A DNA stretch of 16,621 bases. Source: an uncultured Eubacteriales bacterium (GTDB lineage Bacteria; Bacillota; Clostridia; Oscillospirales; Oscillospiraceae). Numbering within the stretch: position 1 is the first letter of the stretch; each line of letters begins with the position of its first letter. The notes under the pieces are model-generated. The model saw nothing but the letters and a program-made list of their open reading frames with translations, did no database searches and had not been told where the DNA came from. Positions 1 through 8,761 of the stretch are shown here, piece by piece. Location of the stretch: the NCBI GenBank assembly GCA_900546485.1, contig URDK01000061.1, forward strand, positions 1 to 16,621. The letters are read 5' to 3'. The position numbers were made by a program, and so were the translations under genes.

Positions 1-1421
1 CCTATGTGGTTTTCGCCGTCACCACGCCGGACATCGGCACCCGGGGCATCTCCGCTTTCATCGTGGAGAAGGGCTGGAAGGGCTTTGAGTTCGGCGACCA
101 CTATGACAAGATGGGTATTCGCTCCTCCTCCACGGCGGAGCTGATCTTCAACAACGTGAAGGTTCCCAAGGAAAACCTATTGGGCAAGGAGGGCGAGGGC
201 TTCAAGATTGCCATGTCCACGCTGGACGGCGGACGCATCGGCATCGCCGCGCAGGCGCTGGGCATCGCCCAGGGCGCGTTTGAGCACGCGTTGAGCTATT
301 CCAAGGAGCGCGTCCAGTTCGGCAAGCCCATCGCGGCCCAGCAGAGCATCGCCTTCAAGCTGGCAGATATGGCAACCAAGCTGCGCTGCGCCCGGTTCCT
401 CATCTACTCCGCGGCGGAGCTGAAGGAGCAGCACGCGCCTTACGGCATGGAGTCCGCCATGGCGAAGATGTACGCCTCGGACATCGCGCTGGAGGTCACC
501 AACGATGCCTTGCAGATCCACGGCGGCAGCGGCTACCTCAAGGGCATGGAGGTGGAACGGGCCTACCGCGACGCCAAGATCACCACCCTCTACGAGGGCA
601 CTAACGAGATCCAGCGGGTGGTCATCGCCTCTCATCTGTTGGGCAGGCTGGGCAAGAGCTCCGGCGGCGAGAGCCGTTCGGCGGCCAAGAAACCCGCGCC
701 CATCACCGGCATTCGCAAAAAGACCATCTTCCGGGAGGGGGATGCTGCCCAGCAGGTGGCCGACCTTGTGGCGGCGCTGAAGAAGGATGGTCACGACTTC
801 TCCGTGGGCATCCCTATGGATACGCCCATCCCGCAGGCGGAGCGGGTGGTCTCCGCGGGCAAGGGCATCGGGGAGAAAAAGAACATGAAACTGGTAGAGT
901 CGCTGGCCAAGGCCGCCGGCGCGGCCATCGGTTCTTCCCGCCCTGTGGCGGAGACTCTCAAATATCTGCCGCTGAACCGCTATGTGGGTATGTCCGGTCA
1001 GAAGTTCACCGGCAATCTGTACATCGCCTGCGGCATCTCCGGCGCATCCCAGCACCTTAAGGGCATCAAGGACGCCTCCACCATCGTGGCCATCAATAAG
1101 AACGGTAACGCGCCTATCTTCAAGAACTGCGACTACGGCATCGTGGGCGATGTGGAGGAGATCCTGCCCCTGCTCACTGCCGCGCTGGATAGCGGCGAAA
1201 AGCTGCCCGCGCCGCCCATGGTAAAGATGAAGCGGCCCACGCCGCCGAAGCCCGCCCCCATCGGCGACCGCTACGTCTGCAGCGGCTGCGGCTACGAGTA
1301 TGTGCCGGAGTTGGGCGACGAGGACGGCGAGATCGCGCCCGGTACGCTCTTTGAGCAGCTTCCCGCCGAGTGGGTGTGTCCCGAGTGCGCGGAGACGAAG
1401 GATCAATTTGTAAAGGCTTGA
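1..1421 (+). CDS. Acyl-CoA dehydrogenase - EtfA FAD domain - rubredoxin fusion (5' partial)
   Basis: The reading frame is open to the left edge, so the true start lies outside the window; the GTG at position 6 is only the first possible start codon. Counting from it, residues 1-215 are the C-terminal part of an acyl-CoA dehydrogenase, with the catalytic glutamate E197 in the YEGTNEIQR motif. Residues ~278-395 match the C-terminal FAD-binding domain of electron transfer flavoprotein alpha (GISGASQHL, VAINK, DYGIVGD); the N-terminal EtfA domain is not present after the dehydrogenase. Residues 421-471 are a rubredoxin with four cysteine ligands C425, C428, C458 and C461. Proline-rich linkers join the parts. 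In the families concerned, the dehydrogenase oxidises acyl-CoA through FAD, EtfA carries FAD and rubredoxin carries one electron. The flavodiiron gene 23 bp downstream is the obvious electron acceptor (inference). The acyl-CoA chain length cannot be read from this fragment. Confidence 0.92.
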   Translation, partial: YVVFAVTTPDIGTRGISAFIVEKGWKGFEFGDHYDKMGIRSSSTAELIFNNVKVPKENLLGKEGEGFKIAMSTLDGGRIGIAAQALGIAQGAFEHALSYSKERVQFGKPIAAQQSIAFKLADMATKLRCARFLIYSAAELKEQHAPYGMESAMAKMYASDIALEVTNDALQIHGGSGYLKGMEVERAYRDAKITTLYEGTNEIQRVVIASHLLGRLGKSSGGESRSAAKKPAPITGIRKKTIFREGDAAQQVADLVAALKKDGHDFSVGIPMDTPIPQAERVVSAGKGIGEKKNMKLVESLAKAAGAAIGSSRPVAETLKYLPLNRYVGMSGQKFTGNLYIACGISGASQHLKGIKDASTIVAINKNGNAPIFKNCDYGIVGDVEEILPLLTAALDSGEKLPAPPMVKMKRPTPPKPAPIGDRYVCSGCGYEYVPELGDEDGEIAPGTLFEQLPAEWVCPECAETKDQFVKA

Positions 1422-1444
1422 GGCCGTGAAGGAGGCAAGATAAG

Positions 1445-2656
1445 ATGTATTGCGTGCGTAAAGTAACGAACGACCTCTACTGGGTGGGCGCCAACGACCA
1501 TCGCCTGGCCCTGTTTGAAAACTGCTTTCCCATTCCCCGGGGCGTAAGCTACAACGCCTACTGCCTGCTGGATGAAAAGACGGTGCTCTTTGACACGGTG
1601 GACTGGTCTGCCTGCCGCCAGCTTTTGGAAAATCTGGCGTATGTGCTGGATGGCCGCGAGCTGGACTACCTGCTGGTCAACCATCTGGAGCCGGATCACG
1701 CCGCCTGCATCGAGGAGATCCTGCTGCGCCATCCCAAGGTGAAACTGATCTCCAACGAGAAGGCATTCATGCTCATGCGGCAGTTCGGCTTCCATGTGGA
1801 CGGACATGAGTGCATCGAGGTGAAGGAGGGCGACACCTTCTCCTTCGGCAAGCACACCGTCACCTTTGTGGGCGCGCCTATGGTTCACTGGCCGGAGGCC
1901 ATGGTGACCCTCGACGTCACCGACGGCGTCCTCTTTTCCGCCGACGCCTTCGGCACCTTCGGCGCGCTGGACGGCAAGCTGTTCGCCGACGAGGTGGACT
2001 TCGAGCGGGACTGGCTGGACGACGCCCGCCGTTACCTCACCAACATCGTGGGCAAGTACGGCCCCCACATCCAGCTCCTGCTGAAAAAGGTCGGCGGCGT
2101 TTTGGATCAGATCAAGTACATCTGCCCGCTCCACGGCCCCGTGTGGCGCAAGGATCTGGGCTGGTTCATTGAAAAGTACGACACATGGAGCCGCTATGCC
2201 CCTGAGACCCAGGGCGTGCTCATCGTCTACGCCTCTATGTACGGCAACACGGAGAACGCGGCGCAGGCGCTGGCGACGTCGCTCTGCGATAAGGGCATGA
2301 GCAAGGTGGCGATGTACGATGTGTCCTCCACTCATGTCTCCCAGCTGATCTCCGAGGCGTTTAAGTACAGTCACATTGTCCTGGCCTCTGTGACCTACAA
2401 CCTCGGCATCTACCCCGCCATGCATGACTTCCTCATGGATATGAAGGCACTGAATCTGCAAAACCGCACCTTTGCCATCATTGAAAACGGCTCATGGGCG
2501 GTGAAGTCCGGTGACCTCATGCAGAAATTCGTCAACAATGAGCTTAAGAACATGACGGTGCTCAACGAGCGGCTCAGCCTCGCCTCGTCCATGGGCACGG
2601 ACAAGCGCACTGAGCTGGAAGCACTGGCGGACGCCATTCTGGAATCTATGAAGTAA
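1445..2656 (+). CDS. fprA: Flavodiiron protein (FprA-type, class A)
   Basis: A 403-residue protein with the two core modules of class A flavodiiron proteins. Residues 1-250 form a metallo-beta-lactamase-like diiron domain with all ligands visible: H80, E82, D84 and H85 in NHLEPDH, then H148 (MVHWPE), D167 (SADAFG) and H230 (CPLHG). Residues ~257-403 are a flavodoxin domain with the FMN phosphate loop ASMYGNTENAA. Members of the family reduce O2 to water and/or NO to N2O in the cytoplasm of anaerobes, usually taking electrons from rubredoxin. The protein has no rubredoxin domain of its own, but the gene just upstream ends in one, so the pair probably works as a unit. The start ATG has AAGGAGG nine bases upstream. 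The two genes are 23 bp apart and are probably co-transcribed. Whether O2 or NO is preferred cannot be told from sequence. Confidence 0.95.
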   Translation: MYCVRKVTNDLYWVGANDHRLALFENCFPIPRGVSYNAYCLLDEKTVLFDTVDWSACRQLLENLAYVLDGRELDYLLVNHLEPDHAACIEEILLRHPKVKLISNEKAFMLMRQFGFHVDGHECIEVKEGDTFSFGKHTVTFVGAPMVHWPEAMVTLDVTDGVLFSADAFGTFGALDGKLFADEVDFERDWLDDARRYLTNIVGKYGPHIQLLLKKVGGVLDQIKYICPLHGPVWRKDLGWFIEKYDTWSRYAPETQGVLIVYASMYGNTENAAQALATSLCDKGMSKVAMYDVSSTHVSQLISEAFKYSHIVLASVTYNLGIYPAMHDFLMDMKALNLQNRTFAIIENGSWAVKSGDLMQKFVNNELKNMTVLNERLSLASSMGTDKRTELEALADAILESMK

Positions 2657-2737
2657 CTGGCAGGAAAGCCAAAACCAAGACAACAGACAACAAACAGCCC
2701 CACCGCGTCGGCTGCAGAAAAACCGGCTTTCAAAAAC

Positions 2738-2776
2738 AGAGCGGGCAAGCGTGATACTGCGCTTGCCCGCTCTTTG
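2738..2776 (+). terminator. Strong hairpin, probable terminator or attenuator before nrdA
   Basis: A perfect 14-bp GC-rich stem (AGAGCGGGCAAGCG paired with CGCTTGCCCGCTCT) with an eight-base loop ends 82 bp after the fprA stop is counted from its left arm. Only a short TTT follows, so termination may be partial. It sits about 20-50 bp before the two candidate nrdA starts, leaving no room for a promoter between. It could therefore end the fusion-fprA transcript or modulate read-through into nrdA. Confidence 0.7.
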
Positions 2777-2821
2777 CCCAAAAGGACATGAGAAGTGACC
2801 GGAGAAGATGAGAGGATCGAA

Positions 2822-5338
2822 ATGGAGATCAGAAAACGAAACGGGGAGTCTGTTCCCTTTCAACAGGAGAAAATTTTCAACGCCATGAAAAAGGCGTTTG
2901 ACGGACAGGGCAAGGAGATCGGGAGCAGAGAGATGGATGAGATCCTCGCCACCGTTCTCAACAATCTCTCCGTCACAGTGCCGCTCACCGTAGAACGTGT
3001 GCAGGACGAGGTGGAGCGAACGCTCATGGAGCGCGGACACTATGAGGTGGCCAAGGCGTACATCCTCTACCGCGAAAAGCGGTCTGCGCTGCGCCGTGTC
3101 CGGCATACCATCGCGCGGGCGGTGGGGGATGACTCGCTTGACGAGGTGCTGCGCCGCATCCAGATGGATTTTACCGAGGAAGTCTACTCCCTCGCGGCGC
3201 TTCAAATGAAGTTTGAGAGTTTCTGTCGCCTGGGCATGACGGAGGATGAGCGGGCTGAGGCACTGACCAAGGCGGCGGTAGAGCTGACTACGGCAGAGGC
3301 ACCCAAGTGGGAGTTCATCGCGGCGCGGCTTCTGAACCACTCCTTTCGCTGTCGCAACGCACAGGAATGGGAGGGGCGCGGCGTCTGCGACCTCTATGGC
3401 AAGCTTCGCTATCTGACGGATAAGGGACTCTACGGTGACTATATCCTTGCCCACTATACCCACGAGGAGATTGCCATGGCGGAGGACTTTCTCTGCCCGG
3501 AACGGGACGAGCTGTTCACCTACTCCGGCCTTGACCTGCTGCTCAAACGCTATGTGATCCAGTCACGCAGCCGCGTGCCGCTGGAAACACCGCAGGAGAT
3601 GTTTTTGGGTATCGCGCTGCATCTTGCTATGAACGAAGGCTCTGACCGCATGGGGTGGGTAAAACGCTTTTACGATATGCTCAGCCGTATGGAGGTCACG
3701 ATGGCGACACCTACCATGTCCAACGCACGAAAGCCCTACCATCAGCTTTCAAGCTGCTTTGTGGACACTGTGCCGGACAGTCTGGACGGCATCTACCGCT
3801 CGCTGGACAACTTCGCAAAGGTCTCTAAATTCGGCGGTGGAATGGGGATGTACTTCGGTAAGGTGCGCGCTGCAGGCAGCACCATCCGCGGCTTTCAAGG
3901 GGCGGCGGGCGGTGTTATCCGCTGGATCCGGCTGGTCAACGACACCGCCGTGGCGGTGGATCAGTTGGGGATGCGGCAGGGCGCTGTGGCGGTTTACTTA
4001 GACGCATGGCACCGGGATCTGCCGGAATTCCTTCAACTGCGCACCAACAACGGCGACGACCGCATGAAGGCACATGATGTGTTTCCCGCCGTGTGCTATC
4101 CGGATCTCTTCTGGCGACTGGCGGAGGAGAACATAGACGCGCCGTGGCATCTCATGTGTCCGCATGAGATCCTCACGGTCAAGGGCTACGCACTGGAGGA
4201 TTACTGGGGTACAGAATGGGAGAAGCGGTATCTGGACTGCGTCAATGACCCGCGCATCGAAAAGCGCAGCGTCACCGTCAAGGACATCGTGCGGCTGGTG
4301 CTTCGCTCGGCAGTGGAGACCGGCACACCCTTCGCTTTCAATCGCGACAGTGTAAATCATATGAACCCAAACGGCCACACGGGAATGATCTATTGCTCCA
4401 ATCTCTGTACGGAGATCGCGCAGAACATGGCACCCATCGAGCACATCAGCACTGAGGTGCACACGGAGAACGGCGACACAATTGTGGTGACGGCCACACG
4501 CCCAGGCGAGTTTGTGGTCTGCAACCTGGCGAGTCTGTCTCTCGGTAATCTGCCGGTGGAGGACGAGGCCTATATGGAACGCACGGTGGAAACGGCCATC
4601 CGCGCACTGGATAATGTGATCGACCTCAACTTCTACCCGTTGGAATACGCGCGGCTTACCAATCAGAAGTACCGCAGCATCGGCCTGGGCGTCAGCGGCT
4701 ACCACCACATGCTGGCAAAGCGCGGCATCCACTGGGAGAGCGATGAGCACCTTGCCTTCACCGACGCAGTGTTCGAGCTCATCAACTACGCCGCTGTCAA
4801 GGCGGACACAGCTCTGGCACTGGAAAAGGGTCGTTACGCGCTCTTTGAGGGCAGCGACTGGCAGACTGGCGCGTATTTTGAAAAGCGGGGTTATACCTCC
4901 GAAAAGTGGCGGGCGCTTGCGAAAACGGTGGCGGTGCAGGGAATGCGCAACGCCTATCTGCTGGCGGTCGCACCGACCTCCAGCACATCTATCCTCTCCG
5001 GCACGTCGGCGGGCATAGATCCAATTATGAAGAAATTCTTTTTAGAGGAAAAAAAGGGCAGCATGCTGCCCCGCGTTGCTCCGGAGCTTTCTATGGACAC
5101 ATGGTGGTACTATAAGGCAGCGCATCTAATCGACCAAAGCTGGTCGGTACGCGCCGCGGGCCTTCGCCAGAGACATATTGACCAGGCGCAGAGCATGAAT
5201 CTCTATATCACCAACGACTATTCCATGCGTCAGGTGCTCAGACTGTATTTGGAGGCGTGGAGGGCCGGCGTCAAGACCATTTACTATGTCCGCAGCAAGG
5301 CCCTTGAGGTCGAGACCTGCGAAAGCTGCTCGTCATAA
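2822..5338 (+). CDS. nrdA: Class Ia ribonucleoside-diphosphate reductase, alpha (catalytic) subunit
   Basis: With the ATG start at 2822 the protein has 838 residues. Residues ~1-95 are an ATP-cone allosteric domain (MEIRKRNGESVPFQQEKI onward). The barrel carries the class I catalytic set: C312 (SSCFVD) and C567 (VVCNLA) as the redox pair, and N527, C529 and E531 in the SNLCTE finger loop. The radical-transfer tyrosines are Y821-Y822, and the tail ends in a redox pair CESC (C833, C836) that thioredoxin or glutaredoxin normally re-reduces. It converts ribonucleotides to deoxyribonucleotides with the beta subunit encoded 10 bp downstream. The 2822 ATG has AGAGG six bases upstream and begins exactly at the ATP cone. 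A GTG at 2795 with AAAGGA upstream would add nine residues and cannot be excluded. Thioredoxin and its reductase lie further along the same strand. Confidence 0.95.
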   Translation: MEIRKRNGESVPFQQEKIFNAMKKAFDGQGKEIGSREMDEILATVLNNLSVTVPLTVERVQDEVERTLMERGHYEVAKAYILYREKRSALRRVRHTIARAVGDDSLDEVLRRIQMDFTEEVYSLAALQMKFESFCRLGMTEDERAEALTKAAVELTTAEAPKWEFIAARLLNHSFRCRNAQEWEGRGVCDLYGKLRYLTDKGLYGDYILAHYTHEEIAMAEDFLCPERDELFTYSGLDLLLKRYVIQSRSRVPLETPQEMFLGIALHLAMNEGSDRMGWVKRFYDMLSRMEVTMATPTMSNARKPYHQLSSCFVDTVPDSLDGIYRSLDNFAKVSKFGGGMGMYFGKVRAAGSTIRGFQGAAGGVIRWIRLVNDTAVAVDQLGMRQGAVAVYLDAWHRDLPEFLQLRTNNGDDRMKAHDVFPAVCYPDLFWRLAEENIDAPWHLMCPHEILTVKGYALEDYWGTEWEKRYLDCVNDPRIEKRSVTVKDIVRLVLRSAVETGTPFAFNRDSVNHMNPNGHTGMIYCSNLCTEIAQNMAPIEHISTEVHTENGDTIVVTATRPGEFVVCNLASLSLGNLPVEDEAYMERTVETAIRALDNVIDLNFYPLEYARLTNQKYRSIGLGVSGYHHMLAKRGIHWESDEHLAFTDAVFELINYAAVKADTALALEKGRYALFEGSDWQTGAYFEKRGYTSEKWRALAKTVAVQGMRNAYLLAVAPTSSTSILSGTSAGIDPIMKKFFLEEKKGSMLPRVAPELSMDTWWYYKAAHLIDQSWSVRAAGLRQRHIDQAQSMNLYITNDYSMRQVLRLYLEAWRAGVKTIYYVRSKALEVETCESCSS

Positions 5339-5348
5339 GGAGGATAGC

Positions 5349-6392
5349 ATGACGGAACTGAAGAAAAAGCCCCTCTTTAACCCGGAGGGCGACCCTGATG
5401 TGCGCCTGCGGCGCATGATCGGCGGCAATACCACCAACCTCAACGACTTCAACAATATGAAGTACGCTTGGGTCAGCGACTGGTACCGGCAGGCCATGAA
5501 CAACTTTTGGATCCCTGAGGAGATCAATCTCTCGCAGGATGTGAAGGACTATCCCCGCCTGCTGTCAGCCGAGCGCAGCGCCTACGATAAAATTCTGAGT
5601 TTTCTTGTCTTTTTGGATTCCATTCAGACAGCGAACCTGCCTAATATCGGCGCCTACATTACCGCCAACGAGGTTAATCTCTGCCTGTCCATTCAGGCGT
5701 TTCAGGAGTGTGTCCACTCACAGAGCTACAGCTATATGCTCGACACCATCTGTTCCCCCGTGGAGCGCAATGACATCCTCTACCAATGGAAAACGGACGA
5801 GCATCTGCTGCGCCGCAACACCTTCATTGGGGACTGCTACAACGAGTTTCAGGAGAGGAAGGACGCTCCCACGCTGCTGCGCGTGATGATGGCAAACTAT
5901 ATTTTGGAGGGCATCTATTTTTACAGCGGCTTTATGTTCTTCTACAATCTCTCCCGAAACGGGAAGATGCCCGGCTCGGCGCAGGAGATTCGCTACATAA
6001 ACCGCGATGAGAACACGCACTTGTGGCTGTTCCGCAATATCATCACGGAGCTGCAAAAGGAGCAGCCGGAGTTGTTCACCGCCGAGAGCGTACAAGCGCT
6101 GCGCGAGATGATGCGTGAGGGCGTGGAACAGGAGATCGCATGGGGGCATTATGTGATCGGCGACGACATCCCGGGGCTGAACCGGCAGATGATCAGCGAT
6201 TACATCCGCTATCTCGGCAACCTCCGCTGGACGAGCCTTGGCTATCCCGCATTGTATCCAGGCTTTGAGAGCGAACCGGAGAGCATGGAATGGGTCAGCC
6301 AGTACGCCGACGCCAACATGGTCAAGACCGATTTCTTTGAGGCACGCAGTACCGCCTACGCCAAGAGCACCGCACTGATAGACGATTTATAA
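5349..6392 (+). CDS. nrdB: Class Ia ribonucleoside-diphosphate reductase, beta (radical) subunit
   Basis: A 347-residue small subunit that houses the diiron-tyrosyl radical cofactor. All expected metal ligands can be placed: D90 (FLDSIQ), E120 and H123 (QECVHSQSY), E187 (YILEGIYFY), and E221 and H224 (RDENTH). Y127, four residues after H123, is the radical tyrosine, as in the E. coli enzyme. The acidic-hydrophobic C-terminus (ALIDDL) probably docks on NrdA. The start ATG is preceded by AAGGAGG with a five-base spacer that overlaps the nrdA stop. A longer frame exists upstream inside nrdA but has no family match. Class Ia enzymes need oxygen to form the radical, which fits neighbours that handle O2. 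No nrdI or nrdR is in the window. The symbol nrdF would also be defensible on length alone. Confidence 0.94.
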   Translation: MTELKKKPLFNPEGDPDVRLRRMIGGNTTNLNDFNNMKYAWVSDWYRQAMNNFWIPEEINLSQDVKDYPRLLSAERSAYDKILSFLVFLDSIQTANLPNIGAYITANEVNLCLSIQAFQECVHSQSYSYMLDTICSPVERNDILYQWKTDEHLLRRNTFIGDCYNEFQERKDAPTLLRVMMANYILEGIYFYSGFMFFYNLSRNGKMPGSAQEIRYINRDENTHLWLFRNIITELQKEQPELFTAESVQALREMMREGVEQEIAWGHYVIGDDIPGLNRQMISDYIRYLGNLRWTSLGYPALYPGFESEPESMEWVSQYADANMVKTDFFEARSTAYAKSTALIDDL

Positions 6393-6426
6393 GAAAACCA
6401 AAGACATCAGAATAGGAGATACTACT

Positions 6427-7290
6427 ATGAATTACAGCGCTATGATCCAATATCGCAGATCCGTTCACGCATTCCGCGAAAAGGAAGTTCCGAGCGAGGC
6501 TATCGGCCAGCTCCGATCCTACTATGAAAAGACCTGCCCCCGTCTTGTCCCGGAGATTGCAACGGAGTTGATCGTCTTGGACAAGGATGCACAGCCGGCG
6601 CTGGAGAGCTCAGCGGGCTATAATCAATTTCTCATCGGAGCACCGCACTACCTGCTCCTTATGTCTGCCCCGCATTCCTATGCGGCCATCAACGCCGGCT
6701 ACATGATGGAAGATCTCGTCCTCAAGCTGACTGAGTTGGACATTGACACCTGCTGGATGACCTTCACCGACAGCGACAAAATCAAAAAGGCACTGTCTCT
6801 CGCCACCCCGTTAGAGGTGGCGGCAATCGTTGCCTTTGGCTACGGGGAAAAGACCGCAAAAAAGCTGCGGCTGAATATCCTAAGTATGTCTCAGATCGAT
6901 GTGCGGGCCGAGCAGCAGTACTACGCGCCCAAAAAGGGCGTGCACGATTTGGTTCACATGGGGAGCTGGAGCAACAAGTCTGGGCTTGACGAGATGATGG
7001 ACTTCTACGACGATATGCTCTGGCAGTCCTTCTACGCCGCTTCGCTCTCCCCCAGCTATCTCAACCGTCAGCCCTATGGCTTCCTTGTGCAGGATCACAG
7101 CATCTATTTGGTGCAGCAGGAGGATGCCTACACCGATAATTTGGATGCCGCATTGGATCTCGGTATTGTCATGCTCCACTTCTCCGCCGTCGCCTCCCAG
7201 TGGGTGGGGCAGGTACGCTGGGAACTTTCACCTGCTGCGCCCGACGGCCTGCCGGAAGGACTTCGCTCCGCTGCGGTGTACCACATGTAA
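6427..7290 (+). CDS. Nitroreductase-family flavoprotein (TM1586-like, two-lobed)
   Basis: A 287-residue protein of the nitroreductase fold. The N-terminal MIQYRRSVHAF segment (residues 6-16) carries the arginines that bind FMN phosphate in the family. AGYMMEDLVLKLTELDIDTCWM (around 90-111) is the usual central helix and strand. A second lobe from ~190 repeats a nitroreductase feature, SPSYLNRQPYGFLV (208-221), followed by another helix, ALDLGIVMLHFSAVA. This two-lobe plan resembles the 'putative TM nitroreductase' (TM1586) family, in which one chain forms a pseudo-dimer. The substrate is unknown; NAD(P)H-dependent reduction of a flavin-accessible electron acceptor is the general expectation. 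It starts 34 bp after nrdB with AGGAGA upstream of the ATG, so it is probably in the nrdAB operon. There is no membrane segment or signal peptide. Confidence 0.85.
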   Translation: MNYSAMIQYRRSVHAFREKEVPSEAIGQLRSYYEKTCPRLVPEIATELIVLDKDAQPALESSAGYNQFLIGAPHYLLLMSAPHSYAAINAGYMMEDLVLKLTELDIDTCWMTFTDSDKIKKALSLATPLEVAAIVAFGYGEKTAKKLRLNILSMSQIDVRAEQQYYAPKKGVHDLVHMGSWSNKSGLDEMMDFYDDMLWQSFYAASLSPSYLNRQPYGFLVQDHSIYLVQQEDAYTDNLDAALDLGIVMLHFSAVASQWVGQVRWELSPAAPDGLPEGLRSAAVYHM

Positions 7291-7418
7291 CGACTCTGGG
7301 GGAAGCAAGGCAACGGTAAAATGCGCGACCGTCGATCTGCGGTTGAGCGTATGTTCCATTAGAAAAGAAGAACCTATCAGTCAGAGTCTGAGTAAGGAAA
7401 ATAGGAGGTATTTTTTAT

Positions 7419-8600
7419 ATGGCTATCCAAACGGTAACAGATGCCATCCGCTATGTAGGGGTGGATGATAACACATTGGCACTCTTTGAAAACCAGTACT
7501 CCGTCCAGCCTATGGGAGTGAGCTACAACTCCTATGTCATTCTGGATGAGAAGATTGCCGTGATGGACAGCGTGGACGCACGGGCAACGGAGGAATGGCT
7601 TTCCAATGTGGCGCGGGTGTTGGAGGGGCGCAGCCCCGACTATCTTGTGGTCACACACATGGAGCCGGATCATTCCGGCAGCCTCATGCGGCTGGCACAA
7701 AAGTACCCGGAGATGAAGATCGTGGGAAACGCGAAAACATTTACCCTGATCAAGCAGTTCTTCGGCACAGGTGCATTGTCGGAAGACCGTATGCTGGAGG
7801 TTGGCGAAAGAGATACGCTTTCCTTGGGTTTGCACCGGCTGCGCTTTCTGCTGGCGCCGATGGTACACTGGCCGGAGGTGATGACGGCGTATGAGGAAAC
7901 GGAAAAAATCCTGTTCTCGGCGGATGCCTTCGGACGCTTTGGCTCACTGGAACGGACTGCCCGTGCCCCCTGGGTGCCGCAGGCCCGACGGTATTATTAC
8001 AATATTATCGGGAAATATGGCGCACAGGTGCAGGCTCTGCTGAAAAAAATCTCCGCGCTGGAGATCAAAACGATCTGCCCGCTCCATGGCCCCATGCTCA
8101 CAGAAGACTTGGGGGAGTACCTGCGGCTCTATGATCTCTGGTCACAATGGAAACCGGAAGAACCGGAGGGCATCCTGATCGCTCACGCATCCATCCATGG
8201 AAATACTGCCCATGCGGCGAAGACCCTCAAGGGTAAATTAGAGAAAAAAGGCGTACAGGTCAACATCTGTGATCTCACTGTGTCAGATCTTTCCTACGCT
8301 GTTGCCAGTGCGTTCTACTGCGGGAAGTTGATTTTAGCCAGCGCCACCTATGACGGAGAACTGTTTCCGCCCATGAGGGAGTTTTTGGAACATTTACGGA
8401 CAAAGGGATTCCGAAACCGCCGGGTTGGCCTTATTGAAGACGGCTCTTGGGCACCTGCTGCCGCGCGGCTGATGCGCACCAAATTGGAGGAGATGAAGGA
8501 TATCCACCTTTACGAAACGGTAGTGTCTCTGCGTGGTGCATTGAACCAAACCAGCGAAGCGCAGATGGACGCTCTGGTGGCTGAGCTCTGCGCAGAATAA
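7419..8600 (+). CDS. Second flavodiiron protein (FprA-type, class A)
   Basis: A 393-residue paralogue of the protein encoded at 1445-2656, in the same two-module plan. Diiron ligands are H80, E82, D84 and H85 (THMEPDH), H150 (MVHWPE), D169 (SADAFG) and H223 (CPLHG). The C-terminal flavodoxin domain begins near residue 250 and has an FMN loop reading ASIHGNTAHAA. Compared with the first copy, the stretch after SADAFG is shorter, and the two differ at many positions, so this is an old duplication or separate acquisition rather than a recent copy. The start has AGGAGG ten bases upstream; a 128-bp gap separates it from the nitroreductase. The role is O2 and/or NO reduction in the cytoplasm; the two copies may differ in substrate or electron donor (inference). 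Confidence 0.94.
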   Translation: MAIQTVTDAIRYVGVDDNTLALFENQYSVQPMGVSYNSYVILDEKIAVMDSVDARATEEWLSNVARVLEGRSPDYLVVTHMEPDHSGSLMRLAQKYPEMKIVGNAKTFTLIKQFFGTGALSEDRMLEVGERDTLSLGLHRLRFLLAPMVHWPEVMTAYEETEKILFSADAFGRFGSLERTARAPWVPQARRYYYNIIGKYGAQVQALLKKISALEIKTICPLHGPMLTEDLGEYLRLYDLWSQWKPEEPEGILIAHASIHGNTAHAAKTLKGKLEKKGVQVNICDLTVSDLSYAVASAFYCGKLILASATYDGELFPPMREFLEHLRTKGFRNRRVGLIEDGSWAPAAARLMRTKLEEMKDIHLYETVVSLRGALNQTSEAQMDALVAELCAE

Positions 8601-8624
8601 GCTGCAATAAACCGCAGCTATTTT
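8600..8624 (+). terminator. Possible rho-independent terminator after second flavodiiron gene
   Basis: A six-base stem AGCTGC/GCAGCT with an eight-base loop starts at the stop codon and is followed by ATTTTC. The stem is short, so the call is tentative. A second hairpin (CAGATGA/TCATCTG, 8629-8651) follows at once. Confidence 0.45.
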
Positions 8625-8761
8625 CGTACAGATGATGGTCTTACTCATCTGCTTTATGTCCCAAGGGCAGAGTACCGTCATCTCAGGTTGAGGTCACGAT
8701 GTGGTGTGGGGCGAGACCGGAGTCTTGAGAATACCCAAACAAAGGAAAGGAGCTGACAGAT

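Noticed and set aside
177..1406. Long minus-strand open frame opposite the acyl-CoA dehydrogenase fusion
   Set aside because: It is the complement of a clear multi-domain gene, is rich in His, Arg and Gly as expected from GC-rich antisense, and matches no family.
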